From Novipirellula aureliae (GTDB lineage: Bacteria; Planctomycetota; Planctomycetia; Pirellulales; Pirellulaceae): a stretch of 64,000 nucleotides of DNA. Under the pieces are notes generated by a model. That model did not search any database and was not told the DNA's origin. It saw only the letters and a list, made by a program, of their open reading frames with translations. Position numbers and translations under genes: made by a program. Position 1 is the first letter of the stretch, and each line of letters begins with the position of its first letter. Location: assembly GCF_007860185.1 (NCBI RefSeq), contig NZ_SJPY01000009.1, positions 212,316 to 276,315 on the forward strand. Reading direction: 5' to 3'. Below, in pieces: positions 17,901 to 25,056 of the stretch.

Positions 17901-20852
17901 AATTCCGGTACCCGAATTGGCCTTACCTGGCATGGCACGGACGGCCAGCCAACACTACCGAACGAAGACACGTACCTGTTGGTGCGCGTCGTGCTTGATC
18001 CCGACTTGACCGTTGAAGAATCGGACGAATCGAACAACGAGGCGATTCAAGTCTTGCAAATCGGTAGCCCCGATTTCGGTTCGGCCGGTCTATTCGCCAC
18101 CGCGTCGGATCGCACGACAACTCGTGAGGCTTACGTGGCGGTCGGCGGTCAAGCGTTTTACAACTTCGGATCGATTCCTGGCGACAAAGACTTTCCTATT
18201 CAAAATGCGAGTGTGACGCTGCGAGTCTACGATTCAAGTAACAATCTGGTGAAGTCCTCTGGAACTCGTACGGGAATCGGTGGAGGCTTTTCGTATTTTA
18301 TTCACGCACCAGATAGAGATGGCGTCTACACACTTGAGTACGAGATTATCGAGGGAACGTTGAGTACGGTGGTTACTGCAACACTCAACGTTTCCGGTGA
18401 AACGCCCAACGCGCCACCACGTCCGAGTGGGCCCGGCGGGCCGGGCTACGTATTCTCGCCTTCGATTCAGTTAATGGATCCGGTGACTGAAGAACCGCAG
18501 CCGACGTTTCCGCCTGACAATCCGCAAATCGGCATACCCGTCACCATCATCGGTAGCTTTGACTATGAACTGGATCAACGTCTAGATGTGCCTGTGACAT
18601 TCAACGACCTCTTTCCGGTCGCGGGGCAGATGAGAACGTTTGAAATCGGCAGCGAAGTGCTCATTATCCCAGAGGGCGGTCTCGACGACCCCGCTTTGCT
18701 AGCCATGAATTGGGTGCCGACAGCGGAAGGGCTTCACATTATTCAAGTGATCGCTGAGCCGGAGTTCGCTTTCCGGGCACGTACTCATGTAACGCGAGCC
18801 GTTATGGTTGGCGACCTGGACACAACCTCGCTGACCCTCGAGTACGGGACGTCGATCGTGCCCGAGCCGGTGCCCGCGTTCGCACCGCTGATGTCCGCCT
18901 CTCGCGGTTTCGCCTCCGCTTTCGCCTTCTCTGCGCCAATGGCGATGGCGACCAGCGACGCGCCCGAGCCCGGTGACACGCTCGCGTTTACATTGAATTA
19001 CGAGAACACGGGTACGACCACCATCACCGGTGGATTCCTAATGGATGTTTTTGATGAAACATTGATGGGGACACCCGTAAACATCAGTCACGGCGGCATC
19101 GCCGATGGCAACGTCCTCCGTTGGGAACTCGGTGACATCGAGCCCGGTGCCTCTGGCACGGTGACTTACGAAGTCACGATTAACTCCGGAGCGGAATTCC
19201 CACCGGGGGCAGCTTTTGTTCAGAACACCGCGGTTCTGAACGCCGACCAAGCTGTCGCGGCGAGCACGAGCGAGATCACAGTTCGTAACAACGCCCCGGT
19301 GATCACTGGCCTGAACGTCGATCCGATGCTTGACGAGAACGGTGTCGTGACACTGTCGGGTACCTTTAGCGACGCCAGTATAGCGGATACACACACCGTT
19401 CAAGTCGAATGGGGTGATGGGAAAATCGAGACGCTGACGATCGATCCCGGCGAGCGATCGTTTACGATTCCACATCCGTACGGAGTGGATCATGCACCGC
19501 GGACAACCACTTATGACATCAATCTGAGCGTTACCGACGCAACCAGTCAGCAGGATACGGATAGCGTCAGCACCCAGGTGCCCGAGAATCAAATCTCGCC
19601 AGATGCGAAGTCGGACGACTATAACGTCAACCAAGCGGAAACGCTTTTAGTGGGAATTGATGACGGTGTACTAGCCAACGATTGGCCATCCACAACCGAT
19701 CCACTCGAGTCATTGCTAGTGACTGCGCCGGAGCATGCCAGCAGTTTTGTTTGGAACGCTGATGGTACTTTCACGTATACCCCAGAAGCCGATTTCCTAG
19801 GCACCGACAAGTTTTCCTACGTGGCCCAATCCAGTGGCAGACCAAGTGCAGCGACGACCGTCAGTATCAATGTCCACAATCTTGCCGCGACGATTGAGTC
19901 GGCGGTGATTACGGGCGCAGATGAGCAAGCCGTTGCGGGTGAAACACTAACACTCAACGGTACGTTCCTGGATTCCGGAACCGTCTTGGCTCATACCGGC
20001 ACGGTTGATTGGGGCGACGGCAGCGAATCAGAGCCGCTGACGGTCAGCTTCGAATTGGGCAGTGGTTCGTTCGCGGCGAATCATGCCTACGCAAATCCAG
20101 GATCCTATACTGCTACCGTCACAATCATTGATGGCGAGCTCGAAACGACGACGTCGATTGAGACGACCGTGATCGAGGTGGTCAATAGCGAGCCCGGCGT
20201 AACGCTCAACGAGGGGCAGTTGCGGATCATTGGTACGGACGAGAGAGACATCGTTTCGGTCTCACGCCGCGGATCACTCGTCTATGTCGCGGCCAGCTTC
20301 CTGCCTTCGGCTTATTGGTGGAGCCTCGGATCGGTTTCCTTCCCACTCTCGGATGTGCAAAAGGTCCATGCGGAGTTGGGCGCAGGCAACGATGTCTTCA
20401 GCATGTCGGCGTGGTTAGTGATGCCGACGATCATTGATGGCGGTGACGGCAATGATTTCCTCTACGCTGGTGGAGGCCCAAGTCTCGTGCTCGGTGGCGC
20501 AGGCAACGATCTACTTCGCGGTGGCCGCGACCGGAGCCTATTGGTCGGTGGAACTGGCCGAGACAACTTGATTGGCGGTCAAGAAGACGACGTTTTGATC
20601 GGCGGTGAGATTCAAGGAAACGATGGAAGCCTAAGTGGCGACGCGCTGCACGATCAAATCATGTCCGCTTGGAACAGCGACAATTCCTATGCAGACCGAA
20701 CCGATGCCGTGACCGCCTTGATCGACGATGTTGACGACAACGAGCGAGATTTATTGTTCGGGTTGTCAGGCCGCGACCTGTACTTTGACGGACTCGGCGA
20801 TCGGCTGTTGGGCGTCAGGAGATCTGGGTCTCAAGCGGAAAGCAGACGGTAA
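11916..20852 (+). CDS. giant secreted protein with three putative beta-propellers, PKD/Ig-like domains and an RTX end
   Basis: A 2978-residue surface protein. The basic N-terminus ends in VERLEERHLLAA (39-50), the LEPR-XLL-type motif. Visible order: seven roughly 50-residue repeats ending GIFGQRY/GVYGQRF (about 100-472); cadherin/VCBS-like segments (about 475-660); six FG-GAP blades with Ca2+ loops such as DLNGDGVTD and DLDNDGVND (about 680-1025); a VCBS-like and a PKD domain with DWGDGS; seven TolB/PD40-like repeats with TNLV.GDTNG and D.FVHD..TG (about 1209-1615); more PKD domains; a CARDB domain (about 1922-2050); a DUF11-like domain (about 2347-2457); a cadherin-like domain (about 2565-2655); another PKD domain; and RTX nonapeptide repeats GGDGNDFL/GGAGNDLL (about 2839-2902). 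It is probably a Ca2+-stabilised adhesin or surface scaffold; the target is unknown. Confidence 0.92.
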   Translation: MTFSGIRRLDKFLASRKSQRFALQRRKTSLRRQKRLAIVERLEERHLLAAVTLDLNGSDDGGIDFAATYAEGSSAALLQDGDLTAAAGTVVTRQPGSEFQVNTETVSNQTIGISGRGRYVASDANGNHTVVWISFGQDGNSNGIFGQRYDTVGVAAGGEFQVNTTTSGNQSNPSLTMDDAGNFLVVWEGNGPGDSTGVFGQRFNPDGTKAGGEFLIPTAATGNASRPVASMNGDGDFVVVWSNTEVYGQRFLADGSRVGSEFLVNPTQTGGQASVAMDDAGGFFVAWSTYGISNEIFGRRYASNGTAVTDEFQVNTFTEKNQDYVAVDIDDAGNSVVTWNSQDQDDYFGSLRDGIYGQRFDPIGLPVGGEFRITTNDSRDKRYSSLAMDSVGNFVVTWSSYFQDGSYYGVYGQRFYADGTMAGDEFLINETTDDDQQNPSVDLLDNGDFLTVWLNEPAPGEREVFGRYFRSASGLIDKATVSITNPLDGTDEVLTVDTSGTAIAAEYRNGLLTLSGVDSEANYQQVLRTVRYENTSEDPDTTDRQVEFVVRVAEFDSAVATSTLTVAAVNDFPEVAVSGSTAVTIGEGQLASISGTFSDVDSDDVVLTASIGDVLANNDGTWDWTFATSNDPAENGTVTITATDTEGDATTATFDLTVSPLPFDFRIDRWEEHRAHEPDTPFGNEVITLGDVNGDGATDRAIFTSYGTSGTYVLLMNPDGSVQSRSWVDYRSSGTLASAGDIDGDGIEELAVGVGTANAGGSVTLIFLNSDGSVRETSRIEGGSGFGNSVAAIGDLDNDGVNDIAVGATRADGQAGAVYVQFMNADGTVASSTTIGDNIGGGPSLQSFSRMGSSLTNMGDLNGDGVTDLAVGAYYHGQGNVASRSGAVFMLMMNPDGTALSTTRLTRETGIPVDRDAGFGLDVVAIGDLDGNGVNDLAVGALGSGTQSGSVFLVLLNSDGTSKGIRKFHEGAFGAPTEADGTTPIPYFYGRALTNMGDLDGNGIDDLWVSSTRTSTTHLLYLTNGVVRADSSSVTITEGQTASNSGTFVDPGDGSGTLSASVGTVTASGAGVWSWSLPTTDGPLAAPYVDIFLTNDGGDVDSVRFRLDVQNVAPTITDLQFDTSAIDEGGSVVLTGQFSDPGTDDTHTVTIDWGDGSRDVIADVTTNSFSLHHTYLDDPYSGSAEASYQVLVTVVDDDGGEATTVDAAAGQTQRVSVASDGSEAELAAGTFAISGDGRYVTFASSATNLVPNDTNSKRDVFVHDRVTGLTKPISVASDGSEANDHSGQSVLSGNGRYVVFESRASNLVPGDTNGTTDIFVHDLQTGETRRVSVASDGTQANGFSSLPAISANGQYVTFESHAYNLVPGDTNIQRDIFVHNLQTGITELASVASDGTQGNRGGQRPSISADGRYVSFDTDATNLVDGDTNGEFDVFVRDRLTGTTTRASVSSTGAQSDRDALRSQISGDGRHVVFYSNATTLVANTFSRTQVFLHDLITGHTELVSVNDSGDPADENSGYPQPTVSHDGRFVAFVSDGKNLVEGDTNNRPDVFVRDRIDGTTERISVTNDGAQSTGRPTGAAIAANGLVVAFSSDATDLVAGDTNGVADIFVRGLGEPGLASPELLVRNLDPVLADSGDVQLAFQNPVLTREISFSDVGVNDTHTVIVDYGDGSDPQTIAVSPVGARSFDLNHTFTAIGTFTVTVTLRDDDAGEAIDSFDVTVRLNTPPTANAGGPYVVNEGSAIPLSASLTSDPDQDTQSLKVQWNLDGDEEFGESGLDATRGDEIGLQPEFSAALSDDSDSIVVQLRVEDEWGAVDFDSVGITVVNVAPTLQFDSTITVLSGDSFTLDGSFFDPGPDTWTATVNYSDGSGNQTLTLSGNEFQLAHTYSTAGVYSAVVTIDDGDGGVTNKTLTVIVETPPVPDLADLTLISSNVLFHPINPGVGTSVNFEIDVTNNGEIPADNITVSVQVYDYDVDTDTGAYVEIDRGVITSLAENSGTRIGLTWHGTDGQPTLPNEDTYLLVRVVLDPDLTVEESDESNNEAIQVLQIGSPDFGSAGLFATASDRTTTREAYVAVGGQAFYNFGSIPGDKDFPIQNASVTLRVYDSSNNLVKSSGTRTGIGGGFSYFIHAPDRDGVYTLEYEIIEGTLSTVVTATLNVSGETPNAPPRPSGPGGPGYVFSPSIQLMDPVTEEPQPTFPPDNPQIGIPVTIIGSFDYELDQRLDVPVTFNDLFPVAGQMRTFEIGSEVLIIPEGGLDDPALLAMNWVPTAEGLHIIQVIAEPEFAFRARTHVTRAVMVGDLDTTSLTLEYGTSIVPEPVPAFAPLMSASRGFASAFAFSAPMAMATSDAPEPGDTLAFTLNYENTGTTTITGGFLMDVFDETLMGTPVNISHGGIADGNVLRWELGDIEPGASGTVTYEVTINSGAEFPPGAAFVQNTAVLNADQAVAASTSEITVRNNAPVITGLNVDPMLDENGVVTLSGTFSDASIADTHTVQVEWGDGKIETLTIDPGERSFTIPHPYGVDHAPRTTTYDINLSVTDATSQQDTDSVSTQVPENQISPDAKSDDYNVNQAETLLVGIDDGVLANDWPSTTDPLESLLVTAPEHASSFVWNADGTFTYTPEADFLGTDKFSYVAQSSGRPSAATTVSINVHNLAATIESAVITGADEQAVAGETLTLNGTFLDSGTVLAHTGTVDWGDGSESEPLTVSFELGSGSFAANHAYANPGSYTATVTIIDGELETTTSIETTVIEVVNSEPGVTLNEGQLRIIGTDERDIVSVSRRGSLVYVAASFLPSAYWWSLGSVSFPLSDVQKVHAELGAGNDVFSMSAWLVMPTIIDGGDGNDFLYAGGGPSLVLGGAGNDLLRGGRDRSLLVGGTGRDNLIGGQEDDVLIGGEIQGNDGSLSGDALHDQIMSAWNSDNSYADRTDAVTALIDDVDDNERDLLFGLSGRDLYFDGLGDRLLGVRRSGSQAESRR

Positions 20853-20864
20853 AAAAGGATCAAA

Positions 20865-20928
20865 TGAGCGGCAAGACGCTAGCCGCCGGTTGCCAATGAA
20901 ATACCGGCGGCTAGCGCCTTGCCGCTCA
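20865..20928. repeat. large palindromic hairpin element after the giant gene
   Basis: The 26-bp arms at 20865-20890 and 20903-20928 are inverted repeats with a single mismatch, around a 12-base loop. It starts 12 bp after the giant gene's stop. The GC-rich stem could stop transcription or protect the mRNA end. Its symmetry and length also suit a mobile REP-like palindrome. Confidence 0.88.
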
Positions 20929-20981
20929 CCTCGTTCGTGCTGTCCTACTAACACGTAATTCCTCAATCTAAAGTTAATCCA

Positions 20982-21791
20982 ATGATTCGTTTCTTACGCC
21001 TTGCTACGATCAGTCTTGTAGTCCTGGCATCCGCTAACCAAGCACGCGCCGCTGCCATCACCGCTTTCGGTTTAATCGACTCGATCATCACGATCGATAG
21101 GGTGGTCGACGGCAGCGGGAACGCGGTGTCGGCAACGGGTCTCGTGATCCAAAGCGATGCCACCAATCCTTTTCCCCCTCATTTCGAGGATTTTAGTACC
21201 GGTGATGGATATTCCTTTTCGTTCGCAGACGCCAACGGAGGGACAAATCCCGAGTCGCTCGGCAGCGGAGACAGTATTACCATCAGCAATTCAATCGAAT
21301 TTGGACTAGGTGGTTCTGGGTTGAGCCAAACCTTAGCGATCTCCTCGGTATCGCTATTTCTCTCCAACGAAACTTCTAATGAAGTAACCGCTAATTTCTT
21401 GCTAGCTTATTCGTTTGAGCTCGACCTTAGTCCTTGGACGGATCCAGAAACATTTGCGACCGCCTACGGTAGTTTGCTAATTCTTCATGGCGAGGATGAA
21501 AACGTATTGTTCCTCGAGCCGTCGTTTGAAGAGCCCGCGGGTGGCAGCTATTCGGCGATTAACCCAATGCCAACCAGTTTCGCAATCACGTTAGCCGCTG
21601 GCCAAGAAACGACCCTGGAGATGTCTTCATTTCTCGGCGGGGAAGCTTCGGCAACGGCGGTACCCGAACCAACAACGTCGTTCTTCCTTGGTAGTCTCTG
21701 TCTCGTCTTGGGATGGGGAACAAGGGCCAGGAAGAAACAGAAGACGAGTTTGCGTTTTGGCCGCTTTGATGAATCCGAAGGACGAAAGTAG
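20982..21791 (+). CDS. PEP-CTERM sorting-domain protein
   Basis: A 269-residue exported protein. It has an N-terminal signal peptide (ISLVVLASANQARA, about 10-24), a beta-rich middle with no recognised domain, and near the C-terminus the PEP-CTERM signal: AVPEPTTS, a hydrophobic segment (FFLGSLCLVLGWG), then basic RARKKQ. Such proteins are processed by an exosortase and often go with exopolysaccharide production. No exosortase gene lies in this window. The tail after the basic cluster is about 15 residues longer than usual (ending DESEGRK). Its position after the giant surface protein fits a surface-protein island, but it has its own upstream gap. Confidence 0.86.
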   Translation: MIRFLRLATISLVVLASANQARAAAITAFGLIDSIITIDRVVDGSGNAVSATGLVIQSDATNPFPPHFEDFSTGDGYSFSFADANGGTNPESLGSGDSITISNSIEFGLGGSGLSQTLAISSVSLFLSNETSNEVTANFLLAYSFELDLSPWTDPETFATAYGSLLILHGEDENVLFLEPSFEEPAGGSYSAINPMPTSFAITLAAGQETTLEMSSFLGGEASATAVPEPTTSFFLGSLCLVLGWGTRARKKQKTSLRFGRFDESEGRK

Positions 21792-21900
21792 AACACCGTC
21801 ACGTTGCTTGACCATGGGGCGGCCTCGCGGTCGGAATCGATTCGAATCGGTGAATACGAAAGGTGGGGTAAGTTTCCTGATTACCTTAAAAAAGATCGCA

Positions 21901-21917
21901 AGCTGGAAGCTTACGCC
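21901..21917. repeat. 17-bp repeat shared with 5361-5377
   Basis: AGCTGGAAGCTTACGCC occurs here, upstream of the dehydrogenase gene, and inside the sigma-kinase relic at 5361-5377. It is probably part of a small dispersed repeat; its presence at 5361 may mark where the deletion or a later insertion took place. Confidence 0.6.
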
Positions 21918-21952
21918 TCTACGCCCTATACCAATTTTGTTAGAATCGTGGC

Positions 21953-22873
21953 ATGAATATTGAACCTAACAAAACACGGATTGGTTGGATCGGCACGGGG
22001 GTGATGGGGAAATCGATGTGCGGTCATTTGCTGCAATCGGGTTTCTCGGTCACCGTTTACAATCGTACACGATCGAAAGCGGAGTCGCTGGTCCGCAGCG
22101 GTGCTCGCTGGGTCGATTCGCCGAGACAGGTTGCGGAGGAATCGGATGTGGTTTTTACCATCGTCAGCTACCCCGAAGATGTCCGCAAAATCTATCTGTG
22201 CAAGAATAGTGGCATGTTGGCGGGGGCGAAGGAAAAAGCCATTCTTGTCGACATGACGACGAGCGAACCATCCCTGGCGATCGAAATCTATAACAAGGCT
22301 CAGCAGCTTGGCGTTTCGACGCTCGATGCACCGGTTTCTGGCGGTGACAGCGGAGCGAGAAACCAAACCCTTTCGATCATGGTTGGCGGTGCGAAAGAGA
22401 CCTTTGAAACCGTCAAGCCATGTTTCGAGCAGATGGGGAAAACGATTGTCCATCAAGGCGGTGCTGGCGCAGGCCAACATACTAAAATGGTTAACCAGAC
22501 GCTAATAGCGTCGGGGATGGTCGGCGTCTGCGAAGCATTGATTTATGCGACCCGTGCGGGCCTCGATTTAGAGACCGTGTTAGCATCGGTCGGCTCGGGT
22601 GCAGCCGGTAGTTGGTCGCTATCGAATCTGGGGCCGCGAATGATCGCGGGCGACTTTGAACCTGGGTTCTACGTCGAGCATTTCATCAAAGATATGGGAA
22701 TCGTCTTAAGCGAAAGTCGCCGCATGGGATTGTCGATGCCCGGTTTGGCACTCGCCGACCAATTGTATCAATCGGTCAAGGCGAAAGGGATGCACAAAAA
22801 AGGAACGCAAGCACTTGTGCTTGCGTTGGCAGAACTTTCCGCGGTCGATTGGCCAAACACTGAGTCGCCGTAG
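21953..22873 (+). CDS. NAD(P)-dependent beta-hydroxyacid dehydrogenase (3-hydroxyisobutyrate dehydrogenase family)
   Basis: A 306-residue cytoplasmic oxidoreductase with a Rossmann nucleotide-binding loop at the N-terminus ([13 protein letters not shown]). The family substrate motif [11 protein letters not shown] lies at about residue 123, and the catalytic-lysine region [11 protein letters not shown] at about 175. The C-terminal all-helical domain is full length. Relatives include 3-hydroxyisobutyrate dehydrogenase, tartronate semialdehyde reductase (GarR) and glyoxylate/succinic semialdehyde reductases. The sequence does not let me choose between these substrates, and the neighbours give no pathway. 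The NR after the Rossmann fold (YNRTRSKAE) suggests a preference for NADP(H). Confidence 0.88.
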   Translation: MNIEPNKTRIGWIGTGVMGKSMCGHLLQSGFSVTVYNRTRSKAESLVRSGARWVDSPRQVAEESDVVFTIVSYPEDVRKIYLCKNSGMLAGAKEKAILVDMTTSEPSLAIEIYNKAQQLGVSTLDAPVSGGDSGARNQTLSIMVGGAKETFETVKPCFEQMGKTIVHQGGAGAGQHTKMVNQTLIASGMVGVCEALIYATRAGLDLETVLASVGSGAAGSWSLSNLGPRMIAGDFEPGFYVEHFIKDMGIVLSESRRMGLSMPGLALADQLYQSVKAKGMHKKGTQALVLALAELSAVDWPNTESP

Positions 22874-22890
22874 CGGAAGTCGTCAAAAGG

Positions 22891-24045
22891 CTAGGTACCC
22901 GAAGGTGATGCGACGGGTCCTGCGTCGTTATCATCGTCGCCATCGACAGCGAGTGGGATCGCTATTCCCGCAGCCGCGGCCCCCAACAGTCCTATGCCAC
23001 CGCCACCGCTACCGCCAAAGCCACCACCGGCACCGCCATTAACGACGCCGCCACCGCCAAAACTGGCACCGCCCATTCCGCCGCTTGAAAAACCTGTCGA
23101 TGTCAAAGTGGGGGCAGGAGTCTGAAAGAGACCTGCGTCAGGACTGATGGAACCAAATGGGTCAACAACGCCTGGGATCATGCTAGGTGGTACAAGGGTG
23201 ACTGGCAAAGTCGTCGTCAAATCAGCACTGGCGTAGGAGACAAATTTGTGACCGAGAGCACTTTCGCTAGCGAGTCCAGATTCTTCAACGACTTCGAATG
23301 CGAAGGTTGCGTAACCCGCCGATCCGGCTGCTACGATTCCATGGACCCCTGTGCGAACACCTTTGAAGTGGAACTCTCCGAACTCGTTGGTATACGACTT
23401 GCCTACCGCAATGCCGTTTTGCATCAAGATGACTTCGGTATCGGCAAGTGAAATATTAGAGTGATCATCACTTAAAATGGAAACCAATTGTCCCTCGAGG
23501 ATGCCGCCTTCGCGAAGTTTCACCCGATAACCAAACTGGGACGCTTCGGGTTCAATCTCCGTCATCACTTGGCCGAGTTGTGCGGCTTGCTTCTTCGACA
23601 ATTGGCCGACAAAGGTCTCCATCCAAGGAGCCAATTTCTTTGTATTGACAACTGCCATTGGCATTCGCATCATGCTTGGGGCTTGTTGCGGAGCATCGGT
23701 ATCGTGAACGGAAAGAATGGTCGACGCGTACACATTCCCGCTAGAGGCGACTACGGCGTAGGGGCCAGCAGCGATGTCGGTCAATTCGACGACGCCATCA
23801 GCGTCCGCCGTGTATTTTTTGGCCACCCCGTTGCGATCGACCAAGGTAACGTTCGCTCCCGCTAAGACGTCGCGGTTTTGACCAATTGGCAAATCGAGGT
23901 GCAATTGGACGCTGCCGCTGCTCGTCACCGAGACATGATTGTCAGCGGGTAGGGCGTGAGTTGATCGAGCGATCGCGTTTTGTCCGAGTACAGAAAGGAG
24001 TACCGCAGCGATGGCGGATACCGTTTTTTTCGTTCGTTGAGGCAT
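22891..24045 (-). CDS. secreted protein with carboxypeptidase-regulatory-like domains and a Gly-rich C-terminus
   Basis: I chose the ATG at 24045 (384 residues) because a clean signal peptide follows (QRTKKTVSAIAAVLLSVLGQNAIA). The ATG at 24084 would add 13 residues before it. Two segments look like carboxypeptidase-regulatory (CarboxypepD_reg) beta sandwiches: about 50-105 (LAGANVTLVDRNGVAKKY) and about 190-250 (LADTEVILMQNGIAVGKSY, then NEFGEFHFKGV). The last 60 residues are nearly all Gly, Ser and Ala before an acidic end (DGDDDNDAGP), with a hydrophobic IGLLGAAAAGIAIPLAV stretch that could insert in a membrane. It converges with the dehydrogenase gene, 17 bp apart. The function is unknown; it is probably periplasmic or surface associated. 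Confidence 0.78.
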   Translation of the reverse strand: MPQRTKKTVSAIAAVLLSVLGQNAIARSTHALPADNHVSVTSSGSVQLHLDLPIGQNRDVLAGANVTLVDRNGVAKKYTADADGVVELTDIAAGPYAVVASSGNVYASTILSVHDTDAPQQAPSMMRMPMAVVNTKKLAPWMETFVGQLSKKQAAQLGQVMTEIEPEASQFGYRVKLREGGILEGQLVSILSDDHSNISLADTEVILMQNGIAVGKSYTNEFGEFHFKGVRTGVHGIVAAGSAGYATFAFEVVEESGLASESALGHKFVSYASADLTTTLPVTLVPPSMIPGVVDPFGSISPDAGLFQTPAPTLTSTGFSSGGMGGASFGGGGVVNGGAGGGFGGSGGGGIGLLGAAAAGIAIPLAVDGDDDNDAGPVASPSGT

Positions 24046-24652
24046 CTTGGGTAGGCTTCCTGTGTCGAGTCGCTGAGTTGGCAAACAAAGCGAGCGTTAA
24101 AGTGGTGCTTGGAAGGTGGGTTCGTTGGTCGCGTACGCGTCGTACGAATTAACGTCACTGTGATTAAAGTCACTGCGAAAACGTACGACGTTTTTTAACG
24201 AATGCAAGGAAAATGGGTCTTTTCCAATGGTTTCCTTGCAAAAGCTCCTTCCAAACGCCTCTGTCGATCGGCTAACGAAGCGGCATTCTATTTGATATCA
24301 ATATCGAAATTCGGGGGGGGGCGTCTGTAGTCCAAGCTAGCAAGAGCGGGGGAATCGACGATTTTTTTGTTGAATGATCGGCATGACTGATACAAGCCGA
24401 ACGGAAGCGGGAAAAACACCCTCTGCGAAATTCACTCCGTTTTTCTTAAGTCCACGCCCTTCCGGACGAGTCCGGATCTGTCACAAAAGATGGCGGGAGT
24501 CCAGTCATTATGGGAATAGGATGGCCCGTGGATTGGTTAAATCACTGGATCCAGTCCATATCCACACCGTTCGGGGCTCCTCGATAAACGCTCCTATTGG
24601 CCGAAAGACATGGCCGAATGTCTTGGCGACTTTCGCTACGGTATTGGGATGT
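24046..24652. other. intergenic stretch of about 600 bp without a supported gene
   Basis: This holds the upstream region of the minus-strand Gly-rich protein and the downstream region of the small minus-strand gene at 24653. A run of nine G residues lies near 24313-24321. A plus-strand frame (24374-24883) crosses into the antisense of the small gene and has no protein-like composition. Confidence 0.5.
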
Positions 24653-24958
24653 TTAGTCACCGCTTTGCTTTGCCGACAAAATGGCGTGATAGCGCCGACG
24701 GTAGAGCAGACGTTGCCACCAACTCGCGTGCCGCAGGAGAGAATCCTTGGGATTTACTTGATGGGTTTTTCCACGTCGGGTACCGAGTTGGATGTCGCCG
24801 TTATCAAGTACCTTTTCCACGATCCAATACTTGTCCACGACATAGTGGTACAAATCACCCTTGGATGCGGGGTGGACGTTTGACGCTCGTTGGCCAGGCG
24901 ATTTACTGTTTTTTTGCTTGCGATAAATCACCCAATCGCCTGTCTTCCAGTTACTCAT
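24653..24958 (-). CDS. small conserved-looking hypothetical protein
   Basis: A 101-residue protein with even composition: an N-terminal MSNWKTGDWVIYRKQK, then a beta-rich centre (YHYVVDKYWIVEKVLDNGDIQLGTRRGK) and a basic helix (WWQRLLYRRRY). The start resembles the SH3-like beta barrels of small planctomycete proteins that begin with W..GD.V.YRK, but I cannot assign a family. No signal peptide or membrane segment is present. It diverges from the Na/Pi cotransporter gene, about 100 bp away. The function is unknown. Confidence 0.68.
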   Translation of the reverse strand: MSNWKTGDWVIYRKQKNSKSPGQRASNVHPASKGDLYHYVVDKYWIVEKVLDNGDIQLGTRRGKTHQVNPKDSLLRHASWWQRLLYRRRYHAILSAKQSGD

Positions 24959-25056
24959 TCCGCATTCCTATGGTTGTTCCCACTGACTTCACCGGTACAT
25001 TGATAGCTACAAAAACTTAATCAAATCTTAATGATCAATTTCTGCAGGTTGCCAAA

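Noticed and set aside
20982-21791. Exosortase partner in the same region
   Set aside because: No gene in the window shows the multi-pass exosortase pattern; the PEP-CTERM protein must rely on one encoded elsewhere.
24374-24883. 169-codon plus-strand frame
   Set aside because: Its second half is antisense to the more plausible 101-residue gene, and its first half is low-quality, Ser/Arg/Pro-rich translation.
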